Origin: an uncultured Oscillospiraceae bacterium
GTDB taxonomy: Bacteria; Bacillota; Clostridia; Oscillospirales; Acutalibacteraceae
Reading direction: 5' to 3'
NCBI GenBank assembly: GCA_958366985.1
Contig: CATXDC010000006.1
Span: forward strand, 1-64,000
DNA: 64,000 nt
The translations under genes and the position numbers were made by a program. Below, in pieces: positions 8,503-16,136 of the stretch (positions within the stretch are counted from its first letter, which is position 1; each line of letters starts with the position of its first letter). The notes under the pieces were generated by a model. It made no database searches and had not been told where the DNA came from. It worked only from the letters and a program-made list of their open reading frames with translations.

Positions 8503-10836
8503 TTATTCCGTGCAGCTGCAATCAACGGGATTGGGAAGCTTGTCTGCTTCCTCGAGGGGATTTTCGTCACAGCAGTGAACGTTGGTGTTATATCCCTTTA
8601 TCTTTTTGAGCACTTCTATATCAACGCCCTCACCCTCACGGCGTCCGCAGCGGGGACATACATCTCCGATAATACCTGTATATCCGCATACGGGGTCACG
8701 GTCAACTGGATGGTTAACTGAACCGTATCCGATACCGTTTTCCTTCATGCAGCGGATAACTGCCTCGAAAGCTTCAAGGTTCTCGGTGGGATCTCCATCC
8801 ATCTCAACATAGGAGATATGACCGCCGTTTGTAAGAGCATGATAGGGAGCTTCAAGTCTGATTTTCTCAAATGCGGAAATCGGGAAATAAACGGGAATAT
8901 GGAAGGAGTTAGTGTAATATTTTCTGTCTGTAACTCCAGGGATAATTCCGAATTTTTCCTGATCCATGCGGACAAACCTGCCTGAAAGTCCCTCAGCGGG
9001 AGTTGCAATGAGTGAGAAGTTAAGACCGTATTTAACTGTGGCGTCATCCATACGTTTTCTCATATGGCCGACAATTTCAAGACCCAGGTTCTGAGCCTCT
9101 TTTGACTCGCCGTGGTGAACACCCAAAAGGCTCTTAAGAGTTTCGGCAAGACCGATAAATCCGAGTGTAAGTGTACCGTGCTTGAGAACTTCACGGACCT
9201 CATCGTCAATTGAAAGCTTATCAGAATCAAGCCAGATGCCCTGTCCCATAAGGAACGGATAATTTCTTACTCGGCGCTTTGCCTGAATCTCAAAACGCTC
9301 AAGGAGCTGATCAATGACAAGATCAATCTTTCTGTCAAGATCCTCAAAGAATACGTCAAGGTCGCCGTGTGATTTAATTGCAATTCTCGGAAGGTTTACG
9401 GAAGTAAAGCTGAGGTTTCCTCTTCCGCCTGTTACCTGACGTGATTTGTCGTAATAGTTTGCCATAACTCTTGTACGGCATCCCATATAGGCAATTTCTG
9501 TATTGGGATCTCCCTCTACATAGAACTCCTTATTAAAGGGAGCATCGAGGAATGAGAAGTTGGGGAAAAGTCTCTTTGCAGAAACTTTGCAGGCAAGCTT
9601 AAACAAATCATAGTTGGGATCTTCGGGATTATAGTTTACTCCCTCTTTAACCTTGTAGATATGAATTGGGAAAACAGGAGTTTCACCGTTACCGAGACCT
9701 GCCTGAGCGGCAAGAAGTACATTTTTAACAACCATTCTTCCTTCAACGCTGGTATCAGTACCGTAGTTGATTGAAGTAAAGGGAACCTGTGCGCCTGCTC
9801 TTGAATGCATTGTATTAAGGTTATGTACAAGTGCTTCCATAGCCTGATATGTAGCTCTGTCTGTTTCTGCATAACCTTTCTTGACTGCGAATTTCTGGCA
9901 CTTTGCAATTACGTCACTGTCAAGGCCATACTTTGAAGCGAGCACTTCTGCTTCCTTTTCACAGTAGTTGTTATCGTTTGCAAGTACGGGCTCAACACCG
10001 TATTTTTCGAAAACTTCAGCTCTTATTTCGTTAGCGGCATCAGTGCAATCCTCTATACCCGCAATAAGCTCAAGAGCCTTTGCAAGGTTGCGGCTGTAAA
10101 GCTTTCTGTATGTCTTGTGGACACCCTTTGCCATACCGTAATCAAAGTTGGGAATACTCTGTCCGCCGTGCTGATCATTCTGGTTTGACTGAACGGCAAT
10201 ACATGCAAGAGCTGAATAGCTTGCTATATCGTTGGGCTCACGCAGGAAGCCGTGACCCGTTGAAAATCCACCTTCAAAAAGCTTTATTATATCAATCTGA
10301 CAGCAGGTTGTAGTAAGAGTAAGGAAATCGAGGTCGTGAATGTGAATATCACCATCACGATGTGCTGCTGAATGCTCAGGCTTCAATACAAAGAGCTCGT
10401 TAAACTGCTTTGCACCTTCTGAACCGTATTTGAGCATTGTACCCATAGCGGTATCGCCGTCGATATTTGCATTCTCTCTTTTTATATCGCTCTCTTTTGC
10501 AGCTTTAAAGGTAAGGCCCTCATATATCTTCATAAGACGGGTGTTCATTTCACGAACTCTTGAACGCTCCGCACGATAAAGAATGTAAACCTTTGCTGTT
10601 CTTGCATGACCTGAATCAATGAGAACTTTTTCAACAGCATCCTGTATCTGCTCAACAGTGGGCTTTTCTATTTTAAGGTCATTTTCTATATAGTCAGCCA
10701 CTTCGTTGGCTATTTCAAGACTGACAGCGTAGTCCTTACCACCAAGAGCCTGAGCTGCCTGATAAACAGCATTTGCTATTTTATCAACTGAAAAAGGAAC
10801 CTCCCTGCCGTCCCTTTTAATAATTGTGGTAATCAT
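8503..10836 (-). CDS. nrdD: Anaerobic (class III) ribonucleoside-triphosphate reductase NrdD, catalytic chain
   Basis: This 777-residue protein makes deoxyribonucleotides without oxygen. Residues 1-95 form an ATP-cone allosteric domain (TIIKRDGREVPFSVDKI). The barrel core includes HIHDLD (about 165-170) and MGCRTRV, whose Cys453 is the expected thiyl-radical cysteine. The C-terminus has CGYTG...CPRCG (Cys717, Cys727, Cys730), part of the zinc site. It then ends in KKIKGY (Gly748) and a cysteine-containing tail that lacks the canonical R-V-x-GYL loop and the N-x-G-K-x-x-E tail. That canonical element is instead encoded by the small gene immediately downstream. The start has a GGAGG site. The operon is nrdD, small gene, nrdG, with a NrdR-box-like site in its leader. 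Confidence 0.95.
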   Translation of the reverse strand: MITTIIKRDGREVPFSVDKIANAVYQAAQALGGKDYAVSLEIANEVADYIENDLKIEKPTVEQIQDAVEKVLIDSGHARTAKVYILYRAERSRVREMNTRLMKIYEGLTFKAAKESDIKRENANIDGDTAMGTMLKYGSEGAKQFNELFVLKPEHSAAHRDGDIHIHDLDFLTLTTTCCQIDIIKLFEGGFSTGHGFLREPNDIASYSALACIAVQSNQNDQHGGQSIPNFDYGMAKGVHKTYRKLYSRNLAKALELIAGIEDCTDAANEIRAEVFEKYGVEPVLANDNNYCEKEAEVLASKYGLDSDVIAKCQKFAVKKGYAETDRATYQAMEALVHNLNTMHSRAGAQVPFTSINYGTDTSVEGRMVVKNVLLAAQAGLGNGETPVFPIHIYKVKEGVNYNPEDPNYDLFKLACKVSAKRLFPNFSFLDAPFNKEFYVEGDPNTEIAYMGCRTRVMANYYDKSRQVTGGRGNLSFTSVNLPRIAIKSHGDLDVFFEDLDRKIDLVIDQLLERFEIQAKRRVRNYPFLMGQGIWLDSDKLSIDDEVREVLKHGTLTLGFIGLAETLKSLLGVHHGESKEAQNLGLEIVGHMRKRMDDATVKYGLNFSLIATPAEGLSGRFVRMDQEKFGIIPGVTDRKYYTNSFHIPVYFPISAFEKIRLEAPYHALTNGGHISYVEMDGDPTENLEAFEAVIRCMKENGIGYGSVNHPVDRDPVCGYTGIIGDVCPRCGRREGEGVDIEVLKKIKGYNTNVHCCDENPLEEADKLPNPVDCSCTE

Positions 10837-10851
10837 CGGGTTAAGCCTCCA

Positions 10852-10867
10852 ATACTATATCTTGTGT
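10852..10867 (-). promoter_or_regulatory. NrdR-box-like operator in nrdD leader
   Basis: On the minus strand ACACAAGATATAGTAT matches the NrdR consensus acaCwAtATaTwGtgt at 14 of 16 positions by my count. NrdR represses ribonucleotide reductase genes when dATP is plentiful. It lies just downstream of the predicted transcription start. NrdR boxes usually occur in pairs; I could not find a convincing second one. Confidence 0.6.
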
Positions 10868-10886
10868 CATTTTTAGTGCGGTTTAT

Positions 10887-10915
10887 ATTATAGACCCAAT
10901 AAATAGACGTGTCAA
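10887..10915 (-). promoter_or_regulatory. Consensus sigma-A promoter of the nrd operon
   Basis: A minus-strand TTGACA (10910-10915) and TATAAT (10887-10892) with a 17-base spacer form a perfect consensus promoter, about 50 bases upstream of the nrdD start. Confidence 0.85.
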
Positions 10916-10975
10916 TAGGATGAAATGTACTTACAAATAAATTTTTAACTCCCTTTTTTGTACGTTTCAGAGAAA

Positions 10976-10999
10976 ATAAAAAAGCCCCTTGACGGAGCT
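10976..10999 (-). terminator. Terminator of the XRE regulator gene
   Basis: A six-base stem AGCTCC/GGGGCT (one G-U pair, loop GTCAA) is followed on the minus strand by TTTTTT. It lies about 30 bases beyond the regulator stop. Confidence 0.65.
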
Positions 11000-11030
11000 C
11001 TTCGAATATTTAGAAAAAATACGCATTATG

Positions 11031-11426
11031 CTAATCTTTGTTTTCATCGCTTTTAGAAATTTCTTCAATATATTTTTCGGTAAGAATATCAATAATCTGC
11101 TGTTTTTCCGACAGCACACGATACATCATAACAAGCCTTTTCTCATCTGATGTAAGCGCAGAAAGATACTCGGGATAATCTCCAGCATCGTATTTTGAGG
11201 GATTATCCATTACAACTTTTCTTTTTTCATTATGAGTACCGGTAACAAGAAAATCTATTGATACCCCAAAAATTCTGCTCAGAGCGCTCAGAGTTTCCAG
11301 ATCCGGATTTGAGCGTCCCGTCTCATAATAGGCATAGGTTGTTCTGTGAATCTTTAATATATCTGCAACTTCACGCTGCGTAAGGCGGTTTGCCATACGA
11401 AGATATCTTAATCTTTCACCGATCAC
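11031..11426 (-). CDS. XRE-family helix-turn-helix regulator
   Basis: This 131-residue protein has a Cro/CI-type DNA-binding domain at residues 3-62, with recognition region LTQREVADILKIHRTTYAYYETGRSNP. A 60-residue helical C-terminus (about 72-125) with no recognised ligand domain follows, probably for dimerisation. It is a single-gene unit with its own terminator. A 17-base inverted repeat 68 bases upstream could be its own operator. It does not sit in an operon that reveals its target. Confidence 0.85.
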   Translation of the reverse strand: MIGERLRYLRMANRLTQREVADILKIHRTTYAYYETGRSNPDLETLSALSRIFGVSIDFLVTGTHNEKRKVVMDNPSKYDAGDYPEYLSALTSDEKRLVMMYRVLSEKQQIIDILTEKYIEEISKSDENKD

Positions 11427-11493
11427 AAAAAAACCTCCCCCAAAAACTTTACAGTTGCAATTATATCATTGCCAATAGTATTTTTGTGAAAAT

Positions 11494-11510
11494 GTGACAA
11501 CTAGTCACAG
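11494..11510. promoter_or_regulatory. Inverted repeat upstream of the XRE gene, possible operator
   Basis: TGTGAC and GTCACA arms are separated by five bases (AACTA). Small palindromes of this kind in the promoter region of an XRE gene are often autoregulatory sites. The link is inference. Confidence 0.4.
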
Positions 11511-11604
11511 ACAGTTATCATTTTCCCAATAAAACACATCGCTATACATGCAAGTCTTTGAGGGAGTATTAAGTTTAAAAGTTTATTATGCTAAAACAGC
11601 AATA

Positions 11605-13260
11605 TCAGTCTTCAAAAACAGCGCCCTTTGAACCGGAGGTTACGTGCTGAGCATAGCGCTTAATATAACCTGTAAGCTCTTTAACGGGAGGCTGCCATTT
11701 AGCCTTTCTCTCGGCAAGAACTTCGTCACTTACAAGAAGCTGAAGCTTTCTTGCAGGAATATCGATTTCTATCATATCTCCGTCTTCAACAAGAGCGATT
11801 GTTCCGCCGACAGCTGCTTCGGGAGAAACGTGACCGATTGAGGAACCTCTTGTTGCGCCTGAAAAACGTCCGTCAGTAAGAAGAGCAACACTGTTTCCGA
11901 GACCCATACCGACAATTGCCGCTGTGGGAGAAAGCATCTCACGCATACCGGGGCCGCCTTTGGGGCCTTCATAGCGGATAACAACTACATCGCCGGCAAC
12001 AATTTTTCCGCCTGTAATAGCTGCATAGGCCTCTTCTTCGCTGTCAAAGCATCTTGCAGGACCTGTATGCTGCATCATTTCCGGAAGAACGGCACCTTTC
12101 TTTACAACGCTGCCCTCTTCGGCAAGGTTGCCCCAAAGTACAGCGATACCGCCATCTGCGCTGTGAGGATTGTCAAGAGTTCTGATAACTGTTCCGTCTG
12201 CATCGGCAGCGGCATCAACTCTCTCGCCTACTGTTCCGCTAACAGTCAGGCAGTCACGGTTAATCATGCCGCCCTTATCGAGCTCTTTCATAACAGCCTG
12301 AATGCCTCCGCAGGCATTGAGATCTTCAATAAAGATAGTACCTGCAGGATTAAGCTTACAAAGCTGAGGAGTCTTTCTGCCTGCTTCGTCGAGAAGCTTA
12401 AGGTTAATATCGTGACCTGCCGCATGAGAAATTGCGGTAAGGTGAAGGATTGTATTTGTTGAGCAGCCAAGAGCCATATCAGTTCTCATGGCATTTTCAA
12501 AGGCTTTTTCTGTAAGGATATCGCTGGGTCTTATGTTCTCCTTAAGAAGCTCCATTACTCTTTCGCCTGACTTCTTGGCAAGACGGCGACGGGCAGACAT
12601 AACAAAGGGAATAGTGCCGTTGCCGGGAAGAGCCATACCGATTGCCTCAGTAAGGCAGTTCATGGAGTTTGCAGTGTACATACCGGAGCATGAACCGCAT
12701 GTGGGACATGCTGTTTCCTCAACACAGCGAAGCTGATCGGCAGTTATTTTGCCTGCGGAATATGCGCCTACATATTCAAACATCTCGGAAAGACCGATTT
12801 TTGAATCTATGCCCTTACCGGAAATCATGGGGCCGCCACTTACAAAAATACAGGGAAGATTAAGACGGCAGGCAGCGAGCATCATACCGGGAACAATCTT
12901 ATCGCAGTTAGGGATAAAGACTATGGCATCAAGAGGATGAGCTGTAAGCATAACCTCAATTGAATCGGCAATAAGCTCACGGGAGCAAAGAGAATATTTC
13001 ATTCCCTTATGGTTCATTGCAAGACCGTCGCACACACCGATAGTATTAAACTCAAAGGGAACGCCGCCGGCGTTTCTGATACCGGCTTTAACAGCCTCGC
13101 CTATCTGATCAAGCTGCTGATGACCGGGAATGTAGTCGCTCTTTGAGTTGACAACGGCAATAAAGGGACGCTTCATTTCAGTTTCATCAATTCCCAAAGC
13201 ATTGAGAAGAGAACGGTGGGGAGCCCTTGAAGGGCCTTCCTTTAACAAATCACTTCGCAT
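11605..13260 (-). CDS. ilvD: Dihydroxy-acid dehydratase IlvD
   Basis: IlvD dehydrates 2,3-dihydroxy-isovalerate and its homologue to the 2-keto acids of valine and isoleucine synthesis, and feeds pantothenate as well. The protein of about 551 residues shows the family signatures CDKIVPGMM and CPTCGSCSGMYTANSMNC, which hold iron-sulfur cluster cysteines, and GRFSGATRGSSIGHVSPEAA near the C-terminus. The ATG at 13260 (MRSDLLKEG) is preferred over an ATG at 13269 because the weak AAGTGAG ribosome site is correctly spaced only for it and this is the usual family start. It is a single gene here; the other ilv genes are not in the window. Confidence 0.95.
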   Translation of the reverse strand: MRSDLLKEGPSRAPHRSLLNALGIDETEMKRPFIAVVNSKSDYIPGHQQLDQIGEAVKAGIRNAGGVPFEFNTIGVCDGLAMNHKGMKYSLCSRELIADSIEVMLTAHPLDAIVFIPNCDKIVPGMMLAACRLNLPCIFVSGGPMISGKGIDSKIGLSEMFEYVGAYSAGKITADQLRCVEETACPTCGSCSGMYTANSMNCLTEAIGMALPGNGTIPFVMSARRRLAKKSGERVMELLKENIRPSDILTEKAFENAMRTDMALGCSTNTILHLTAISHAAGHDINLKLLDEAGRKTPQLCKLNPAGTIFIEDLNACGGIQAVMKELDKGGMINRDCLTVSGTVGERVDAAADADGTVIRTLDNPHSADGGIAVLWGNLAEEGSVVKKGAVLPEMMQHTGPARCFDSEEEAYAAITGGKIVAGDVVVIRYEGPKGGPGMREMLSPTAAIVGMGLGNSVALLTDGRFSGATRGSSIGHVSPEAAVGGTIALVEDGDMIEIDIPARKLQLLVSDEVLAERKAKWQPPVKELTGYIKRYAQHVTSGSKGAVFED

Positions 13261-13348
13261 TTTAAACATCTCACTTATTAAAAATTTTGGTTTATAGGTT
13301 TAAATGCAACTGTTCGTTTGGAAAAACAGTGTATTTATCTAAAATAAT

Positions 13349-13377
13349 ACGATAGCAGATTTAAACGTATTTTTCAA
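13349..13377 (-). promoter_or_regulatory. Possible ilvD promoter
   Basis: A minus-strand TTGAAA (13372-13377) and TATCGT (13349-13354) are spaced by 17 bases. The -10 element is imperfect, with an overlapping TATTAT alternative. I saw no T-box or leader peptide in the 90 bases that follow. Confidence 0.45.
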
Positions 13378-13410
13378 GTTATTTTTATAAATATAAATAC
13401 GCCCCCTGCA

Positions 13411-13444
13411 ATAAAAGAAAAAGCCTCTTACATTTAAGAGGCTT
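13411..13444 (-). terminator. Terminator of the small membrane protein gene
   Basis: A ten-base stem (AAGCCTCTTA, loop CATT) is followed on the minus strand by TTTCTTTTAT. Confidence 0.8.
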
Positions 13445-13530
13445 AAAAACAGAATATTTTTTGCATATTGAAAATAAAGTGAAAACCCGAAAATTTTAAT
13501 TTGCTTTCAATATAAATATATTAACTAAAC

Positions 13531-13800
13531 TCAGTCAAAAAGTCCTCTTTTAAAGCTGTCAAGATTATATCCCAGCGCAATTTCTATCGCATGCTGTCTT
13601 GCCGCACAATCCTCACATAGAATCTGATCATCGGTAAGGACATTGGATATTATATTTGGTGTATATCCTGTGCCGAAAAATGTTTCGCCGCAGTCATCAC
13701 AGGTATGTACTAATCTCGGAATAAATATTATTGCAGAAACCGCAATTGCTGCAACTGCCACAAAAGCTGCAATAATTGCTATAATTGATGATTTTTTCAT
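13531..13800 (-). CDS. Small membrane-anchored zinc-ribbon-like protein
   Basis: This 89-residue protein has one N-terminal hydrophobic helix (about residues 5-28). Two CxxC pairs follow (CDDCGETF at about 34-41 and CEDCA at about 62-66), which together could hold a zinc or other metal ion. A GAGGAG site lies just before the ATG. I do not recognise a named family. The TM segment could also serve as an uncleaved signal, placing the metal site outside the cell. It appears to be a single gene with its own terminator. Confidence 0.75.
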   Translation of the reverse strand: MKKSSIIAIIAAFVAVAAIAVSAIIFIPRLVHTCDDCGETFFGTGYTPNIISNVLTDDQILCEDCAARQHAIEIALGYNLDSFKRGLFD

Positions 13801-13913
13801 TTTAATCTCCTCAGCAAACCCATATTTTAGAAAATTATACCACTAAAAAGCACATGCCCGCAAGGCACAATTCATAAAGGATAAGGAAAGAGAAAATATC
13901 ATAAGTTATAACT

Positions 13914-13949
13914 ATAAAAAAATCCCGACCACTTTCGTAGTCGGGATTT
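13914..13949 (-). terminator. Terminator after tRNA-Gln
   Basis: A ten-base stem AAATCCCGAC with its complement is followed on the minus strand by five T residues, directly behind the CCA end of the tRNA. Confidence 0.85.
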
Positions 13950-13950
13950 A

Positions 13951-14024
13951 TGGCTGCGGAACTAGGATTTGAACCCAGACAAACAGAGTCAGAGTCTGTC
14001 GTGCTACCCTTACACAATTCCGCA
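13951..14024 (-). tRNA. tRNA-Gln (anticodon CTG)
   Basis: The 74-base minus-strand gene folds as a full cloverleaf. The acceptor stem is TGCGGAA/TTCCGCA, the D arm has GTG/CAC with AAGGGTAG loop, the anticodon stem is ACAGA/TCTGT with loop CTCTGAC (anticodon CTG), and the T arm is CTGGG-TTCAAAT-CCTAG. The CCA end is encoded. It reads CAG glutamine codons. Confidence 0.93.
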
Positions 14025-14102
14025 ATGTCGTGACAACAGATATTATTATATCCTTTTTTCCGGAAAAGTCAACACTTTTTTTGAAATTTTTTAAAATTTA
14101 TA

Positions 14103-14148
14103 AAAAGCCGGAAAGTGCAAGGTTTTTTCGCCTTACATTCCGGCTTTT
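14103..14148 (-). terminator. Terminator of the PL8/heparinase-like operon
   Basis: A long hairpin with outer stem AAAAGCCGG and an imperfect inner continuation (GGAAAGTGCAAGG against CCTTACATTCC) lies 30 bases past the lyase stop. On the minus strand it runs into TTTTTATAAATTTT. Confidence 0.75.
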
Positions 14149-14180
14149 CATATTGTTTTACTATACTTAATTACACTGTT

Positions 14181-16109
14181 TTATCTTAAACGGAAAAGAA
14201 GCTTTGAATTCTTGAAAACGTTAATCATTCCCGAGCCTACAAAGTCTTTACATTTAAATGTACCCATAATCTCCTTATGGCTGAGGAAAACCGTATACTC
14301 ATCTTTTCCGCTTTGTATATTAAGTCCTGTAATTGCCCCCGGTTCCTTTGCGGTAATGTCGCCGCACTCCATTTTAAGGGGAGTTACTTTAAGTCCGTCG
14401 GGAGAAATCACTGTAATATGGCTCTGTCTTCCAAAACAGCGGCTTTTAACTTCCAATGCAGGATTTTTACACTTAAAGTTATAGTATCTTGAAATTTCAG
14501 AAGACTGCTCTTTTACATTTACGCCATGTGCTCCGGTAAAATAGAAATCCGCCTTAACTTTATCTCCAGAGTAAACGGCAGTATTACCAGATATTTTAAG
14601 CGAACCTGTTTCAGGAAAATGGAAATGGCTCGAATATGTATGAAGTCCTTTGCCGTCAAAGTCATCTACTATTATAAACACAGAGGGTTTAAGCCAGATA
14701 ACCTTTCTCTGTACAAAACAGCCGCCAAAGAGTTTCATATATCCCAGATGACCGCCGGCAGCAATCTCGTATTCATCGGCAATAATCATGGGCTCCTTAA
14801 CCGACACAGCTGTTTTAAGATAACCCCATCCGCCGCTTTTAGGCTGATTTACAGTGTATTCCTTACCTGAAACAGTAGGCGCATTGTGCTGATATGCCGC
14901 TTTAAGTGCAAAACGTGCTTTATTGGGAACATATGTATAACGTCCGGCATCTATCAAAACATCTTCGCCGCAAAGAGACAAGTCCACATGAAGCTTATCT
15001 GAATGGCCATGACCTCCACCTGTAAAGCCGTTAATCATATGCATATAATGAGCTTTGCTGTCAAATCCTGAACGCATAACGTAATTTCCGCTGTCGGAAA
15101 GCTGTACCGATGTAAAGTCAGGTACCTTTACCTCTATTTTTTCATACTCTTCAATAGATTCTTCCCCGGCAAGCCATACAGTTTCAAAATCGATTTTATC
15201 AAAAGCACAGTATTTCATCTGCGGATCTGAGAAAACATAGGCGCACTGTGTAAGCAGATCTCTTATATCGGTATCGTCACTATCACCCATAAGGGGATGA
15301 TGTCCGTCAGGTTTTATCCATTTAAGCTCTGCCATTGCCATTTTATGGGTCTGCGTTTCTATTATCTCCGGCACTTCAAAGCCGTTTTTTCTCGCTCTGA
15401 TAATAAAATCAAGGAAAGATTTAAGCACCTCGGCGTGATACATGGGAGACTGTTCTCTCTGGAATCCGTCTTCCATAATCTGAGCTACACACTCTTTTTT
15501 GATGCGCTCTATTGCTGTTTCAGCCATTTTTCTATCGCCTAAAGCAATGGCTATATCAAACATTCCGTGATCCTGTATGGCTCCCCAGTTACCGAAAATC
15601 GACCACTCACTGTGAGTTTCCATAAGGATTTTTCCGTGAAGCTTAAGACTGTCTGTGTAAAGGTCTTTTACTTCCTCTAATTCCTCTGCACCGTCAAAAA
15701 GCTCCATTGCAAGAGTCCAGTACTCTCCTCTGAGTCCAACCTCCAAAGAACGCCACATAGTTGCTTTGGTTGTCTTATTATAAGGCACATTCTCTATCCA
15801 GTCTTTCATCAGACGCACAAAATTCTGAACATACTTTTTATCGCCGGTAAGCTGATAAGCTTGACCTAAAATTATAAAATATCTGTGACGGTTAAACTGC
15901 CAGGTAAATTCCCTGTCATCGCCGGGAATATAATTCCAGTCTATTTTATCTTTGAATATTACCGGCTCAACGGTTCTCTCCATATCCCAAGGCATATCAA
16001 AAAGGAAATAGTTTTCACATACTTCATCTGCCACACGGAGAATGTGCTCGGTTTCTTCTTTCCAGTTATTTCTGCAAAATTCCGAAGTCTTTAAATACTT
16101 ACTGTTCAT
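14181..16109 (-). CDS. Heparinase II/III-like polysaccharide lyase (PL12-type architecture)
   Basis: This 642-residue protein carries an N-terminal alpha/alpha toroid of the heparinase II/III N-domain type (about 1-320; FTWQFNRHRYFIILGQAY and MWRSLEVGLRGEYW). A beta-sandwich heparinase II/III domain follows (about 345-560; NGFTGGGHGHSDKLHVDLSL and IDAGRYTYVPN), with the histidines and tyrosines expected in lyases. Such enzymes cut uronic-acid polysaccharides by beta-elimination, for example heparan sulfate, chondroitin or alginate. No signal peptide is seen. The ATG at 16109 has GGAGG five bases upstream; a TTG at 16121 is rejected. It is co-transcribed with the PL8 lipoprotein, 27 bases apart, suggesting outside cutting by PL8 and inside trimming here. 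The exact PL family is uncertain. Confidence 0.82.
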   Translation of the reverse strand: MNSKYLKTSEFCRNNWKEETEHILRVADEVCENYFLFDMPWDMERTVEPVIFKDKIDWNYIPGDDREFTWQFNRHRYFIILGQAYQLTGDKKYVQNFVRLMKDWIENVPYNKTTKATMWRSLEVGLRGEYWTLAMELFDGAEELEEVKDLYTDSLKLHGKILMETHSEWSIFGNWGAIQDHGMFDIAIALGDRKMAETAIERIKKECVAQIMEDGFQREQSPMYHAEVLKSFLDFIIRARKNGFEVPEIIETQTHKMAMAELKWIKPDGHHPLMGDSDDTDIRDLLTQCAYVFSDPQMKYCAFDKIDFETVWLAGEESIEEYEKIEVKVPDFTSVQLSDSGNYVMRSGFDSKAHYMHMINGFTGGGHGHSDKLHVDLSLCGEDVLIDAGRYTYVPNKARFALKAAYQHNAPTVSGKEYTVNQPKSGGWGYLKTAVSVKEPMIIADEYEIAAGGHLGYMKLFGGCFVQRKVIWLKPSVFIIVDDFDGKGLHTYSSHFHFPETGSLKISGNTAVYSGDKVKADFYFTGAHGVNVKEQSSEISRYYNFKCKNPALEVKSRCFGRQSHITVISPDGLKVTPLKMECGDITAKEPGAITGLNIQSGKDEYTVFLSHKEIMGTFKCKDFVGSGMINVFKNSKLLFRLR

Positions 16110-16136
16110 TGGTTCCTCCAAAACACCTAAAAATCT

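Noticed and set aside
10868..10900. Second NrdR box near the nrd promoter
   Set aside because: The best windows agree with the consensus at only about 8 of 16 positions, which an A+T-rich promoter gives by chance.
13270..13410. T-box or attenuator upstream of ilvD
   Set aside because: I looked for a specifier hairpin, T-box core and leader peptide in about 90 bases of leader and found none.
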